Part shown: in pieces, positions 17,483-25,915 of the stretch
How positions within the stretch are numbered: the stretch's first letter is position 1
Layout: the number at the start of each line of letters is the position of its first letter
Assembly (NCBI GenBank): GCA_041441455.1
Contig: JASDTB010000018.1
Location: 1 to 29,123 of the forward strand
Length of the DNA: 29,123 bases
Direction of reading: 5' to 3'
DNA from: JAFIHK01 sp041441455
Lineage (GTDB): Bacteria > Bacteroidota > Bacteroidia > Bacteroidales > UBA932
Program-made: the position numbers and the translations under genes
The notes under the pieces: model-generated
What the model saw: only the letters and a program-made list of their open reading frames with translations
The model's database searches: none
What the model was told of the DNA's origin: nothing

Positions 17483-18250
17483 ATGGTTGAAACAATAGAA
17501 ATTTGCTGTGACAACATTTATAGTTGTATTGCAGCTGAAACGGAATCTGTAGATAGAATTGAATTATGCAGCTCTTTAGAAATGGGAGGGTTAACACCAT
17601 CTGCTGGATTGATTAAAAGATCAAGAGAGGTATTTAGTTCTGACATTCATGTTCTTATTAGGCCGCGAGGAGGTGATTTTTTATATTCAACCAGTGACTT
17701 AAAGGTCATTCTCTCAGATATCGATTTTTGTTGTGAGTCTGGGATAGATGGAATTGTTTTTGGAGCACTAAACAAGGATGGGTTAATTGATTCTGATTTG
17801 TGTGAAGACATAATTGATTATGTACATGAAAAGGGGATGTCTTTTACATTTCATCGAGCTTTTGATTTGACTCCTAATTTGTTAGATTCATTAGATGTCT
17901 TAGTAAAGATTGGTGCCGATAGAGTATTGACTTCTGGGGGAAGGGTTAGTGCATATGATGGAAGAGATAAGATCGCTCAATTGGTAAAGATGGGGCAGGG
18001 GAGGATCGGTATCATAGCCGGAGGAGGAGTAAGATCTGAAAATGTGTCGGAGATTGTATGTTCAGCTGGAGTTAGAGAGATTCACCTATCGGCTTCGGTT
18101 GATGTTGAGACAAAGATGATTTATCGAGACCAGCCTTTTCATTTTTCCAATAATGAAAAAGGAGACTTTTTTGTTAAAGTCTCCGATAATAAAGTTATCC
18201 AATCTGTTGTAAAGTCCTTACAATCAAAGGGCCTTTATACAGTATTATAA
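17483..18250 (+). CDS. cutC: CutC family protein
   Basis: A 255-residue TIM-barrel protein of the CutC family. Diagnostic segments are VETIEICCDN at the start, DRIELCSSLEMGGLTPS near 24-40, HVLIRPRGGDFLYS near 55-68, TFHRAFDLTPN near 121-131, DRVLTSGG near 144-151, and IIAGGGVR near 173-180. The family was named for copper homeostasis in E. coli, a role since disputed, so the biological job is open. Length is normal. It ends 3 nt from the stop of the convergent REC/PEP gene, leaving no room for a terminator. Confidence 0.9.
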   Translation: MVETIEICCDNIYSCIAAETESVDRIELCSSLEMGGLTPSAGLIKRSREVFSSDIHVLIRPRGGDFLYSTSDLKVILSDIDFCCESGIDGIVFGALNKDGLIDSDLCEDIIDYVHEKGMSFTFHRAFDLTPNLLDSLDVLVKIGADRVLTSGGRVSAYDGRDKIAQLVKMGQGRIGIIAGGGVRSENVSEIVCSAGVREIHLSASVDVETKMIYRDQPFHFSNNEKGDFFVKVSDNKVIQSVVKSLQSKGLYTVL

Positions 18251-18253
18251 GAG

Positions 18254-21205
18254 CTAATTATTCCCAGAATAAATTATTCCCTTATTTTTTCTACCATCAA
18301 TAAAAATGTGTAGAGGAGTTTGGAATCTTATTTGCCTTATAAATTTGCTGTCGTAGATCACTTCAGAAGGCTCTGCTTTCTTTAGGTCTAATATTCCATC
18401 GCCCATAAATGGATTGATCGTCAGATATCCTACGCCAAATGAAGTCAGGTTTTGGAAAAAGTGGGTTCCTTGACTAGGCTCAACTCTAAAATTCTTGAGT
18501 CCACATTCAACAATAACTTTTGCTTCAGAAATCTGTGACCATTTAATTGGAATTCCAAGCCATGGATCGCTTGACCCCCACCTTCCTGGACCAATTAAAA
18601 CATATGGCCGTTTGTCTTCTTTCATTTTGATGTTAAGGGAGTTGAGCTCTTCTGCCATCTCTCTGGTAAAAGCACTGTCAAATTCGCTCTCTTTCACATA
18701 AATCAAATCTGTTACTCCATCAATGCTACCAGCCCCTAAAGCACTTTCAGCATAAACTACTGCTTTTTTAAGATTCATACTATTCCAATCCAGACTCTTA
18801 TTATCTTGGTTGTCGGTAATAGGTCTTATTTGTAGGAAGCTGAAAACATTATCGTTACCGTATCCTGTGTCTAAATTTACTGCAAATTCTAGTTCTACAG
18901 GGCACTGCATCTCCTTTTCGCTGATTGTCAATAGCTCGCAAAGGATAGATGATAATGGCATTAAGTCGTATTTGAGTATGTGAGAGAAAGTGATGATCTT
19001 TCTTCCATCTTCAAAATTATTGTCAACAATTCTTTGGTTTTGCCTGTCCCATGTAGATGCTACATGGTTCATATTTCTGAAATGTTTTATCTTGTTTATC
19101 TCAAATTTTTGTAGGTTAACTGCATCGTCGATTGAAGTTTTGAACTCTTCTGGCTTAAGATTTAGGGCATACATCTCGGTTTGAGTATCTCTTAAAGCTA
19201 GTTCAGGAGTAGAGAGTTGTAGAATATTTTTTGGATGATAAGGTGAAAATCGGAGAGTCTTTCCACCCTCAACGACAATCTTTCCTAATCCAAATGCCAT
19301 ATTGACAATTCCCTCCTCTGGCTTTTCAGATCCTATCGGATAAAAGTTGATCGATCTGGCAACTCCCGATACCGTAGGAAAGAAGAATCCATTATCTTCG
19401 GTTCCACAAACATCTTGTATTACCACTGCCATCTTCTCTTCACTAAGCAAATTGGAAGTAGCATGTATATATGCTCTGCTGGAGGCGAAGTAGATCGATG
19501 CATAAACACTCTTGATAGCTTTTCCTAAAAGTCTCAACATCTGATCAACATTCTCTGTAAGCGGAATCATATAGGTTGAATATATTCCTGCAAAAGGTTG
19601 GTAGTGAGAGTCTTCTAGTTTAGAGCTAGATCTTACCGCTAATGGTCCTGTTGCATGACGCAGATAGACCCTAAGGTCGGCAACCAGTGCTTGAGGAAGC
19701 CTTGAACTTACAAATTCAGATAATAGCTCTTCGTCGGAGATATCGGAGTTGATTACATATTGAAGACCATTATCTTTAATAAATTGGTCGAAATAGTCGG
19801 TAGCTACAACAACTGTCCTTGGAATTAATCTGTTGACTCCTTGATATTTGTTTAAGAGGTCATATTTTTGTAAAATCTTATTAATAAATGCTAGTCCACG
19901 TGCTTTTCCTCCAATTGATCCCTCTCCAATTCTGGCGAACCAGATGTATTTACTGTACGACTCAGGATCGAACTTTGCAATTACACCATGACCAAGCAGT
20001 TCTCTATAGTCGTTGATCGCTTTTGTGATGAAGCGTTTCATCTCATCGGTACCAGAAAATTGATCTTGGGTAGCATTTCTTAGAAGGTTGGCAAGAGAGA
20101 ATAATCCTCTAGAAAACATCCATTTAGAGAGTCTGTTTCTAGATCCATGGTAGAGAAAGACATCGTCTGGAATCTCCATTATTACATGCTGTAGTTCCTT
20201 TAGATCTTTAGCCCTTCCTATAACCTCTTTTGTCTGTAAATCTCTGAATACAAAGTCTCCAAATGCAAACTCCTCGCTGATGTAGTCGCTAAGTTCCATT
20301 AAAAGTGCTTTTGAGTACTTAACAATAAAACCTACCCCTAATTCATTTGCCTTCTCTCTCATACTCTCTTGCGAAGATTGGAGTAGAAACGGCATATGTG
20401 GATCATCATTCTTTATTAGTCTACAAAGGTCTATACCAGCATCTAGTTTTTCAGTGTCAGAAGGGTCATTTTTTTTCATTACAAAACCCACATCTGAAAT
20501 TACTCCTAGAAGATTCATTTTGTATCGTTGATACAGAAGAACAGCCTCTTCGTAATTTGTTGCTAATAATATTTTTGGACGTGCTCTTTTGCTTAATTTT
20601 TGTTGTTGCTCGTTGAGTGCCTCTTTTAAAAATTCGGCACTTTGTTGCAGCACAAGTCGATAAATAGCTGGCAGGTAGGTGGAGTAGTATTTGATTGAAT
20701 CCTCTACTAATAATATTGCTTGAACTCCAGCTCCAATAATATCTTCGTCTGCATTCATCTGGTCTTCTATTAGTTTGATAATAGCCATTATCAAATCAGC
20801 ATTTCCATGCCAACTGAAGATATAATCGATTCCAGACTTGTCTTCTTGTTCCAGCCTTGTTTGAATTCCTTTAGAGAAGTTAGTTAGCAGGACGACTGGA
20901 ATGTTTCCATACTGACTCTTTAATTGTTTGGAAAACGAAAATACATCAAGCTCTCCGACATTAAGCATACTGATAATCAAATCGAAATCTCTGTCTTTTT
21001 CGATTAGCTCAAGTGCCTCTATCGATGAACTCACCCATTTGAATGACGGAGGATTACTTAAATTTAGATCGGTGTACTCTTTTGTTATCTGAACTTCAAT
21101 TCTTCCGTCCTCTTCTAATGTATATGCATCGTAGCTGCTGCAGATTAGCATAATCTTTTTTATGCGTTTCTGCATCAGCTCGTTATAATTGGTCTTTGTA
21201 AACAT
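18254..21205 (-). CDS. REC-REC-PEP/pyruvate-binding (PPDK_N) fusion protein
   Basis: A 983-residue protein often annotated as a PEP synthase but built differently. Residues ~15-150 are a receiver-like domain without the phosphorylatable Asp (Met80 at that position) and without the acidic pair. Residues ~160-310 are a second receiver with every key residue: Glu168-Asp169, Asp238 in VISDVGF, Ser277/278 and Lys296. From ~420 to ~830 is the ATP-grasp domain of PEP-utilizing enzymes (GEGSIGGKARGLAF, GPLAVRSSSKLEDS, LQIRPI). I find no phosphohistidine swivel domain and no PEP-binding barrel. A ~150-residue C-terminal domain of unknown type ends the protein. It starts 2 nt after hbd in the same operon. 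It may be a phosphorylation-regulated nucleotide-dependent phosphotransferase rather than a full PEP synthase. Confidence 0.82.
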   Translation of the reverse strand: MFTKTNYNELMQKRIKKIMLICSSYDAYTLEEDGRIEVQITKEYTDLNLSNPPSFKWVSSSIEALELIEKDRDFDLIISMLNVGELDVFSFSKQLKSQYGNIPVVLLTNFSKGIQTRLEQEDKSGIDYIFSWHGNADLIMAIIKLIEDQMNADEDIIGAGVQAILLVEDSIKYYSTYLPAIYRLVLQQSAEFLKEALNEQQQKLSKRARPKILLATNYEEAVLLYQRYKMNLLGVISDVGFVMKKNDPSDTEKLDAGIDLCRLIKNDDPHMPFLLQSSQESMREKANELGVGFIVKYSKALLMELSDYISEEFAFGDFVFRDLQTKEVIGRAKDLKELQHVIMEIPDDVFLYHGSRNRLSKWMFSRGLFSLANLLRNATQDQFSGTDEMKRFITKAINDYRELLGHGVIAKFDPESYSKYIWFARIGEGSIGGKARGLAFINKILQKYDLLNKYQGVNRLIPRTVVVATDYFDQFIKDNGLQYVINSDISDEELLSEFVSSRLPQALVADLRVYLRHATGPLAVRSSSKLEDSHYQPFAGIYSTYMIPLTENVDQMLRLLGKAIKSVYASIYFASSRAYIHATSNLLSEEKMAVVIQDVCGTEDNGFFFPTVSGVARSINFYPIGSEKPEEGIVNMAFGLGKIVVEGGKTLRFSPYHPKNILQLSTPELALRDTQTEMYALNLKPEEFKTSIDDAVNLQKFEINKIKHFRNMNHVASTWDRQNQRIVDNNFEDGRKIITFSHILKYDLMPLSSILCELLTISEKEMQCPVELEFAVNLDTGYGNDNVFSFLQIRPITDNQDNKSLDWNSMNLKKAVVYAESALGAGSIDGVTDLIYVKESEFDSAFTREMAEELNSLNIKMKEDKRPYVLIGPGRWGSSDPWLGIPIKWSQISEAKVIVECGLKNFRVEPSQGTHFFQNLTSFGVGYLTINPFMGDGILDLKKAEPSEVIYDSKFIRQIRFQTPLHIFIDGRKNKGIIYSGNN

Positions 21206-21207
21206 CT

Positions 21208-22053
21208 CTATTTTCTATAATCGTAGAATCCAATACCTGTTTTCCTTCCTAACAGTCCAGCGCGTACCATTTTCTTTAGTAGCGGATGTGGTCTGTACTT
21301 AGGATCTCCAAATTCATTATAAAGAACCTCCATGATAGCTAAACAAACATCTAGTCCAATTAAGTCACCTAATTCTAAAGGTCCCATTGGGTGGTTTGCA
21401 CCAAGTTTCATCGCAGCGTCAATTTCGTCTCTGGAAGCTACTCCATCTGCCAAGATTCCTATTCCTTCATTAACAAGCGGAACAAGGATTCTGTTTACTA
21501 CAAAGCCCGGAGCCTCATTTACCGAAACAGGCGTCTTTCCCATCGCTTTTGCCAGATTTATAACAGCTTCGCTTGTTTGATCAGAAGTGAGTTGTCCTTT
21601 GATGACTTCTACCAATTTCATAATTGGTGCAGGGTTGAAAAAGTGCATTCCAATCACTTTGTCTGCTCTTTTTGTGGCCGAAGCGATTTCAGTAATTGAG
21701 AGAGAGGATGTATTTGATGCTAAAATTGTATCTGGATTGCAGATTTTATCTAGTTCTCCAAAGATTTTGTGTTTAAGTGTCATCTCTTCAAAGACAGCCT
21801 CTACAACAAGTGTCGCATCGCTAAAGAGTTCGTAATCGATTGTTCCAGTGATGTTTGAAATATACTCTTTTTTAACATCTTCTGTAAGTTTCCCTTTCTC
21901 TACGAGTTTCGATAGATTTTTTTCTATGTTTTTAAATCCCGTAGCTAATTCTTGCTCCGAAATTCCCTTCATAACAACTTTGTAGCCAGCTTGGGCAAAT
22001 GCTAGAACTATTCCACTTCCCATAGTTCCAGTTCCAATAACACATATTTTCAT
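21208..22053 (-). CDS. hbd: 3-hydroxybutyryl-CoA dehydrogenase
   Basis: A 281-residue NAD-dependent dehydrogenase that interconverts 3-hydroxybutyryl-CoA and acetoacetyl-CoA. The Rossmann loop GTGTMGSG lies at residues 7-14. SNTSSLSITEIA near 115-126 and GMHFFNPAPIMKLVEVI near 136-152 contain the catalytic Ser and His. The C-terminal dimerization domain has GFVVNRILVPLVNE and GPLELGDLIGLDV. Length matches Hbd/PaaH enzymes. It lies one nucleotide downstream of the crotonase gene, so the two act on consecutive steps and are coexpressed. No thiolase, acyl-CoA dehydrogenase or butyrate kinase is in the window. Confidence 0.92.
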   Translation of the reverse strand: MKICVIGTGTMGSGIVLAFAQAGYKVVMKGISEQELATGFKNIEKNLSKLVEKGKLTEDVKKEYISNITGTIDYELFSDATLVVEAVFEEMTLKHKIFGELDKICNPDTILASNTSSLSITEIASATKRADKVIGMHFFNPAPIMKLVEVIKGQLTSDQTSEAVINLAKAMGKTPVSVNEAPGFVVNRILVPLVNEGIGILADGVASRDEIDAAMKLGANHPMGPLELGDLIGLDVCLAIMEVLYNEFGDPKYRPHPLLKKMVRAGLLGRKTGIGFYDYRK

Positions 22054-22054
22054 A

Positions 22055-22834
22055 TTATCTGTTTTTAAATTCAGGTTTTCTTTTTTCTAAAAATGCTCCC
22101 ATTCCCTCTTTTTGATCATCGGTGGCAAAGCATAGCCCAAACAATGAAGATTCAATCATTACTGCTGTATCTGTATCACATTCCGACGCTTTATTGATGG
22201 CCTCTTTTGAATATTTTACTGCAATAGGAGCCTTGTCGCAAATTGTAACAGCAAGTTTCATAGCCTCCTCAATTAACTTTTCATGCTCTATAACTCTGTT
22301 AACAAGACCAATTTTCAAAGCCTCTTCGGCATTGATTACTCCTCCAGTGAAGATCATCTCCTTTGCTTTTCCGATACCTACAGTCTTTGATAATCTTACT
22401 GTTCCAGAAAAGCCGGGTGTGATTCCTAAAGAGACTTCGGGTTGGCCAAATTTAGCATTTACCGAAGCAAGACGAATATCGCACGCAAGTGCAAGTTCGC
22501 ATCCTCCACCCAAAGCAAATCCGTTAACCGCTGCTATTACAGGAATCGGAAGTGATTCGATTTTTCTGAAGACCTCTGCCCCCATTAGCCCAAACCTTTT
22601 CCCTTCTTCTGAATTAAGCGATTTCATTTCAGTAATGTCGGCACCTGCGACAAAAGATCTGCCCTCTCCAGTAATAATTAATACATAAATACTTTTGTCT
22701 GCCTTGATCATGTCTGCTGCCTCTCCTAACTCCTTTAAGGTTGAGAAATTGAGGGCATTAAGTGTAGTCGGATTATTAATCTTTATTGTGCAGATATGAT
22801 CTTCTCTAGTGAAAATTAGATTGTCGAATGTCAT
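22055..22834 (-). CDS. Enoyl-CoA hydratase / crotonase
   Basis: A 259-residue crotonase-family hydratase, likely converting crotonyl-CoA to 3-hydroxybutyryl-CoA for the adjacent dehydrogenase. The oxyanion segment GRSFVAGADI and both catalytic glutamates (GGGCELALACD; GQPEVSLGITPG) are present. The reading frame stays open to an ATG at 22930, but the 32 extra residues are unlike the family and run over the promoter. The ATG at 22834 (MTFDNLIF) gives the standard length and sits ~23 nt after a predicted transcription start. It is first in the operon crotonase-hbd-REC/PEP fusion. Confidence 0.9.
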   Translation of the reverse strand: MTFDNLIFTREDHICTIKINNPTTLNALNFSTLKELGEAADMIKADKSIYVLIITGEGRSFVAGADITEMKSLNSEEGKRFGLMGAEVFRKIESLPIPVIAAVNGFALGGGCELALACDIRLASVNAKFGQPEVSLGITPGFSGTVRLSKTVGIGKAKEMIFTGGVINAEEALKIGLVNRVIEHEKLIEEAMKLAVTICDKAPIAVKYSKEAINKASECDTDTAVMIESSLFGLCFATDDQKEGMGAFLEKRKPEFKNR

Positions 22835-22863
22835 AAATCTTGTTTTTGTGAATCTTTGAGATT

Positions 22864-22871
22864 CAAATATA
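22864..22871 (-). promoter_or_regulatory. -7 element for the crotonase-hbd operon
   Basis: On the minus strand TATATTTG is a perfect TAnnTTTG, placing transcription start near 22857, about 23 nt before the ATG at 22834. It lies inside the longer open frame and so supports the shorter crotonase start. Confidence 0.5.
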
Positions 22872-22882
22872 ATACTTTTTGG

Positions 22883-22890
22883 TAAATTTG
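22883..22890 (+). promoter_or_regulatory. -7 element for the plus-strand four-gene operon
   Basis: TAAATTTG is a perfect TAnnTTTG. Start would fall near 22897, about 15 nt before the ATG at 22912. A TTTG at 22855-22858 is 24 nt upstream, slightly too far for a standard -33 box. The element is 11 nt from the divergent minus-strand element. Confidence 0.45.
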
Positions 22891-22911
22891 GGGAGTATAA
22901 ATTGAAGGCTA

Positions 22912-24297
22912 ATGGTTGATATAGTTGCAAAAATACACGATAAATTTTCTCTTGAATTTAAGATTGGTCTAAGAGTGAACGATAAGGTAGATGAGAACTC
23001 TTTTTCCGTATCTATGTGGATTTTTGTTCCAGATAGTTTAGACTTGAATTCAAAGACGTATAAGAGAGATATTTTTTATAGAGATTTACGCTCTTCTGTG
23101 CGTCTTATTACACCAGTTTTTAAGTTAGAGGAGTTGGCAGATAACTCATCAGCTCCACTTCTTCAACTTAAACGATCTATCAATGAGCACTCATTGTATG
23201 GAAACCTTGATTCTGCAGAAAAATTTGAATATAATGTGAAGATGTTTTCTGCAATTTTCAAAAGCTCTCTCAGAGAGTCAGCTAAAAACGGAGACCCCAG
23301 AAAAACAGCTTCAGACGCTTTAGCAGCTTTAAAAAATTATAGGTTTTTGGAGAGTGTGGTGCGACAAAAAATGAGGCAGGAGGAGAGAAACTATTTCTCT
23401 TTTGGGGAGGAGTTTATGTCTAATTTGCTAGTTGACTATTTATTTAGAAATGTAGGTGCTGGGTTAAAGTCTGAGTTGAAAGAGGAACTTGAATACAGGG
23501 AGAGAGTAGGATTTCCCAACCCTGAGCAGGAGAATAAGTTAAAGAATCGAGACATTGTTTTCAGAAGAGGTATATTAAAAAAATACATTGAGAGTGATCT
23601 TTTTTTGAATGCAAAAAAGAAGAGAGAGGGTATAATTGCAGAACAGGTATATTTTAGTGTTGCTGCTGGCATCTCAATGATTTTTGCAACAGCTATTGCT
23701 TTTTCATTTCAACAACGATATGGTAATTTTACTATGCCATTCTTTGTTGCATTAGTTGTGAGTTACATGCTAAAAGATCGAATTAAAGAGCTGTTTCGTT
23801 ACTACTTTGCACATAAGCATCGCTCAAAATATTTCGATAATAAAACTACTTTCGGAATTGGGCATAATCAAATCGGATGGAGTCGCGAAGGTTTCGATTT
23901 TATTTCACAGTCAAATATTCCCGATCAAGTATTAAAAATCAGGAGTAGGTCTCCTCTGCTCGAAGCTGATAATAAATATACAAGAGAGAAAATCATGCTG
24001 TTTAGAAAGTCATACATGATTGACAAACCAAAAACAGATGCTCATGGTAGTTATAAAATTGAGGGAGTAAATGATATCTTGAGATTGAATATGAACTCTT
24101 TCATGTATAAGATGGATAATCCAGAGATATCTCTGTTTTATATTGATAAAAATGATGAGGTTGACAAGTTAATGGCAAATAAGGTATATTATGTTAACTT
24201 TATCGTTCGATTAAGGCACGAAGATGAAGAGTATTTTAAACGCTATAGAGTGATTTTGACTCGCAGTGGAATTCTTGAAATAGAAGATTTATACTAA
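22912..24297 (+). CDS. Uncharacterized protein with a central pair of membrane helices
   Basis: A 461-residue protein I do not recognise. The N-terminal ~240 residues are soluble and charged, with a helical, basic section near 120-160 (QKMRQEERNYFSFGEEF). Two hydrophobic segments, ~246-265 and ~272-290, form a hairpin joined by a short polar turn (QQRYGNFT). A basic stretch (KDRIKELFRYYFAHKHRSKYF) follows and probably faces the cytoplasm. The C-terminal ~160 residues look beta-rich, with IGHNQIGWSREGFDF. There is no signal peptide. It is the promoter-proximal gene of a set with an SDR enzyme (2-nt gap), an AraC regulator and a MarC protein. No enzymatic motif is visible, so no function is proposed. 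Confidence 0.75.
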   Translation: MVDIVAKIHDKFSLEFKIGLRVNDKVDENSFSVSMWIFVPDSLDLNSKTYKRDIFYRDLRSSVRLITPVFKLEELADNSSAPLLQLKRSINEHSLYGNLDSAEKFEYNVKMFSAIFKSSLRESAKNGDPRKTASDALAALKNYRFLESVVRQKMRQEERNYFSFGEEFMSNLLVDYLFRNVGAGLKSELKEELEYRERVGFPNPEQENKLKNRDIVFRRGILKKYIESDLFLNAKKKREGIIAEQVYFSVAAGISMIFATAIAFSFQQRYGNFTMPFFVALVVSYMLKDRIKELFRYYFAHKHRSKYFDNKTTFGIGHNQIGWSREGFDFISQSNIPDQVLKIRSRSPLLEADNKYTREKIMLFRKSYMIDKPKTDAHGSYKIEGVNDILRLNMNSFMYKMDNPEISLFYIDKNDEVDKLMANKVYYVNFIVRLRHEDEEYFKRYRVILTRSGILEIEDLY

Positions 24298-24299
24298 AT

Positions 24300-25016
24300 A
24301 TGAAAAAGGCAATAGTTATTGGCGCCACCTCTGGGATAGGGCGTGGATTTGCGCAGAGACTGGTGGAAGAGGGTTATATTGTAGGGATTACTGGAAGGAG
24401 AGAGGATTTGTTAAAATCTCTAGAAGAGGAGTCTCCTGATAGTTATATAACATGTGTAATGGATAATACTGATATTGAGTCGGTTCATAAAAAACTAGAA
24501 GAGCTAGTCACTAAGCTTGGTGGATTAGATTTGCTGTTTTTAAGTTCTGGAACTGGTAAAAGAAATCCAGAGTTAGACTATTCAATTGAAAAAATGACAG
24601 TAGATACTAATATTTGTGGATTTACTGCAATAGCTGTATGGACTTATAATTTCTTCGAGAGACAGGGATTTGGGTATTTTGCAGCAGTCTCTTCTGTTGC
24701 GGGGACAAGAGGGAATAGAATTGCTCCATCTTATTCTGCGACAAAAGCTTATCAAATGTCTTATATGGAAGGGCTGATTCAGAAAAGTAAAAATTCAAGA
24801 AAGCCAATTTATGTTACGGACATTCGTCCTGGTTTTGTTGACACGGCTATGGGTCATGGAGAGGGTGCTTTTTGGATTGCCCCTGTTAAAAAATCTGTAG
24901 ACCAGATGTACAAGGCTATGATGAGTCACAGAAATGTAGTGTATGTAACAAAGAGATGGAGATTTGTTGCTTTATTATTTAGATATGTCCCTTCATTTAT
25001 TTATAAGAGAATATGA
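24300..25016 (+). CDS. Short-chain dehydrogenase/reductase
   Basis: A 238-residue classical SDR. The NAD(P)-binding motif GATSGIGRG is at residues 8-16, with TGRRED following beta-2, which favours NADP. The active site has Ser in AAVSSVAG near 129-136 and YSATKAY near 146-152, giving the Ser-Tyr-Lys set. DIRPGFVDTAMG near 176-187 is the usual substrate-loop entry. It follows the unknown membrane protein by 2 nt, and its stop overlaps the AraC start (ATGA), so it is coexpressed. The substrate cannot be inferred. Confidence 0.9.
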   Translation: MKKAIVIGATSGIGRGFAQRLVEEGYIVGITGRREDLLKSLEEESPDSYITCVMDNTDIESVHKKLEELVTKLGGLDLLFLSSGTGKRNPELDYSIEKMTVDTNICGFTAIAVWTYNFFERQGFGYFAAVSSVAGTRGNRIAPSYSATKAYQMSYMEGLIQKSKNSRKPIYVTDIRPGFVDTAMGHGEGAFWIAPVKKSVDQMYKAMMSHRNVVYVTKRWRFVALLFRYVPSFIYKRI

Positions 25017-25915
25017 GATATAAGAATTATCCACTTGTTACAGTGGCCGATTTAAACAGCAGTAAAGAGGGAGGGGCTCTGTCTGCATTCTTTAATATTA
25101 CCTCTACAAAAGATTCTGGTGAAAATCACTTTGAACAATCGAGTAAGTTTGAGGGAGGAGCTTTTGGTATTTGTCTTGCTGGCAGCACAATTGTTTCATT
25201 GAATTTCACTACCTTTAAACTGGAAAAAGGCAATATTTTAATTGTCTCACCAGGTTCCATTGTGAGATTTGTAAATAGAAGCGATGATTTTGAAGGTTAT
25301 ATGGCCGCTTTTTCATTGTGCTTGATTAAAGATATTGATATTGATTCAATTATACCATTTTATTCGAGGATTGTTGATGAACCATTGGTTAAGTTGACTG
25401 ATGAACAGTTAGAAAGAGTTGTACATTGTTGTGATCAGATTAAAGCAAGATCTTTGAATAATGATAATACTCCATATTTTAAAGAGATTATTAAACACAT
25501 GATTCTTGTTCTCTTTTATGAAGTTAGCTCTGTATATGAGACAGGTAAAGTAACATTGCCTCATAACTTCTCTAAAGGCGAAGCTATTTTAAAGAATTTA
25601 AGGAATCTAATTATACATAATTTCCGCACACAAAGAAGTGTGAAATTTTATGCAGATCAATTGGGATTGACCCCTAAGCACATTTCTGCCGTTACAAAGG
25701 AGTTGTGTGGTATGACGGTAGGAGAGATAATCGATGAGGCAGTCATTTTTGGTGCAAAAATTCAATTAATGTACTCAGAAATGTCGGTAAATGAAGTTTC
25801 TGAACATCTTAATTTCCCGAATCCATCTTTTTTTACAAGGTTTTTTAAACACCATACAGGGATGACTCCTAAAGAGTTTAGAAAGACTATAAGTAGTAAC
25901 ACAATTAATGATTAG
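25013..25915 (+). CDS. AraC-family transcriptional regulator
   Basis: A 300-residue regulator. Residues ~15-130 form an AraC-type cupin-like sensor domain (LEKGNILIVSPGSIVRFVN near 72-90). Residues ~195-298 hold the double helix-turn-helix: SVKFYADQLGLTPKHIS for the first and VNEVSEHLNFPNPSFFTRFFKHHTGMTPKEFR for the second. The second matches the AraC signature well. The start codon overlaps the SDR stop by four bases. Being inside the operon suggests it may control that operon or a neighbour, which is inference. The ligand is unknown. Confidence 0.9.
   Translation: MRYKNYPLVTVADLNSSKEGGALSAFFNITSTKDSGENHFEQSSKFEGGAFGICLAGSTIVSLNFTTFKLEKGNILIVSPGSIVRFVNRSDDFEGYMAAFSLCLIKDIDIDSIIPFYSRIVDEPLVKLTDEQLERVVHCCDQIKARSLNNDNTPYFKEIIKHMILVLFYEVSSVYETGKVTLPHNFSKGEAILKNLRNLIIHNFRTQRSVKFYADQLGLTPKHISAVTKELCGMTVGEIIDEAVIFGAKIQLMYSEMSVNEVSEHLNFPNPSFFTRFFKHHTGMTPKEFRKTISSNTIND

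Noticed and set aside
22122..22688. 188-codon open frame on the plus strand
   Set aside because: It is the complement of the crotonase coding sequence; its translation resembles no family and no promoter precedes it.
22835..22930. N-terminal extension of the crotonase to an ATG at 22930
   Set aside because: The 32 extra residues are unlike the family, cross the predicted promoter and overlap the divergent gene. The ATG at 22834 gives the normal length.
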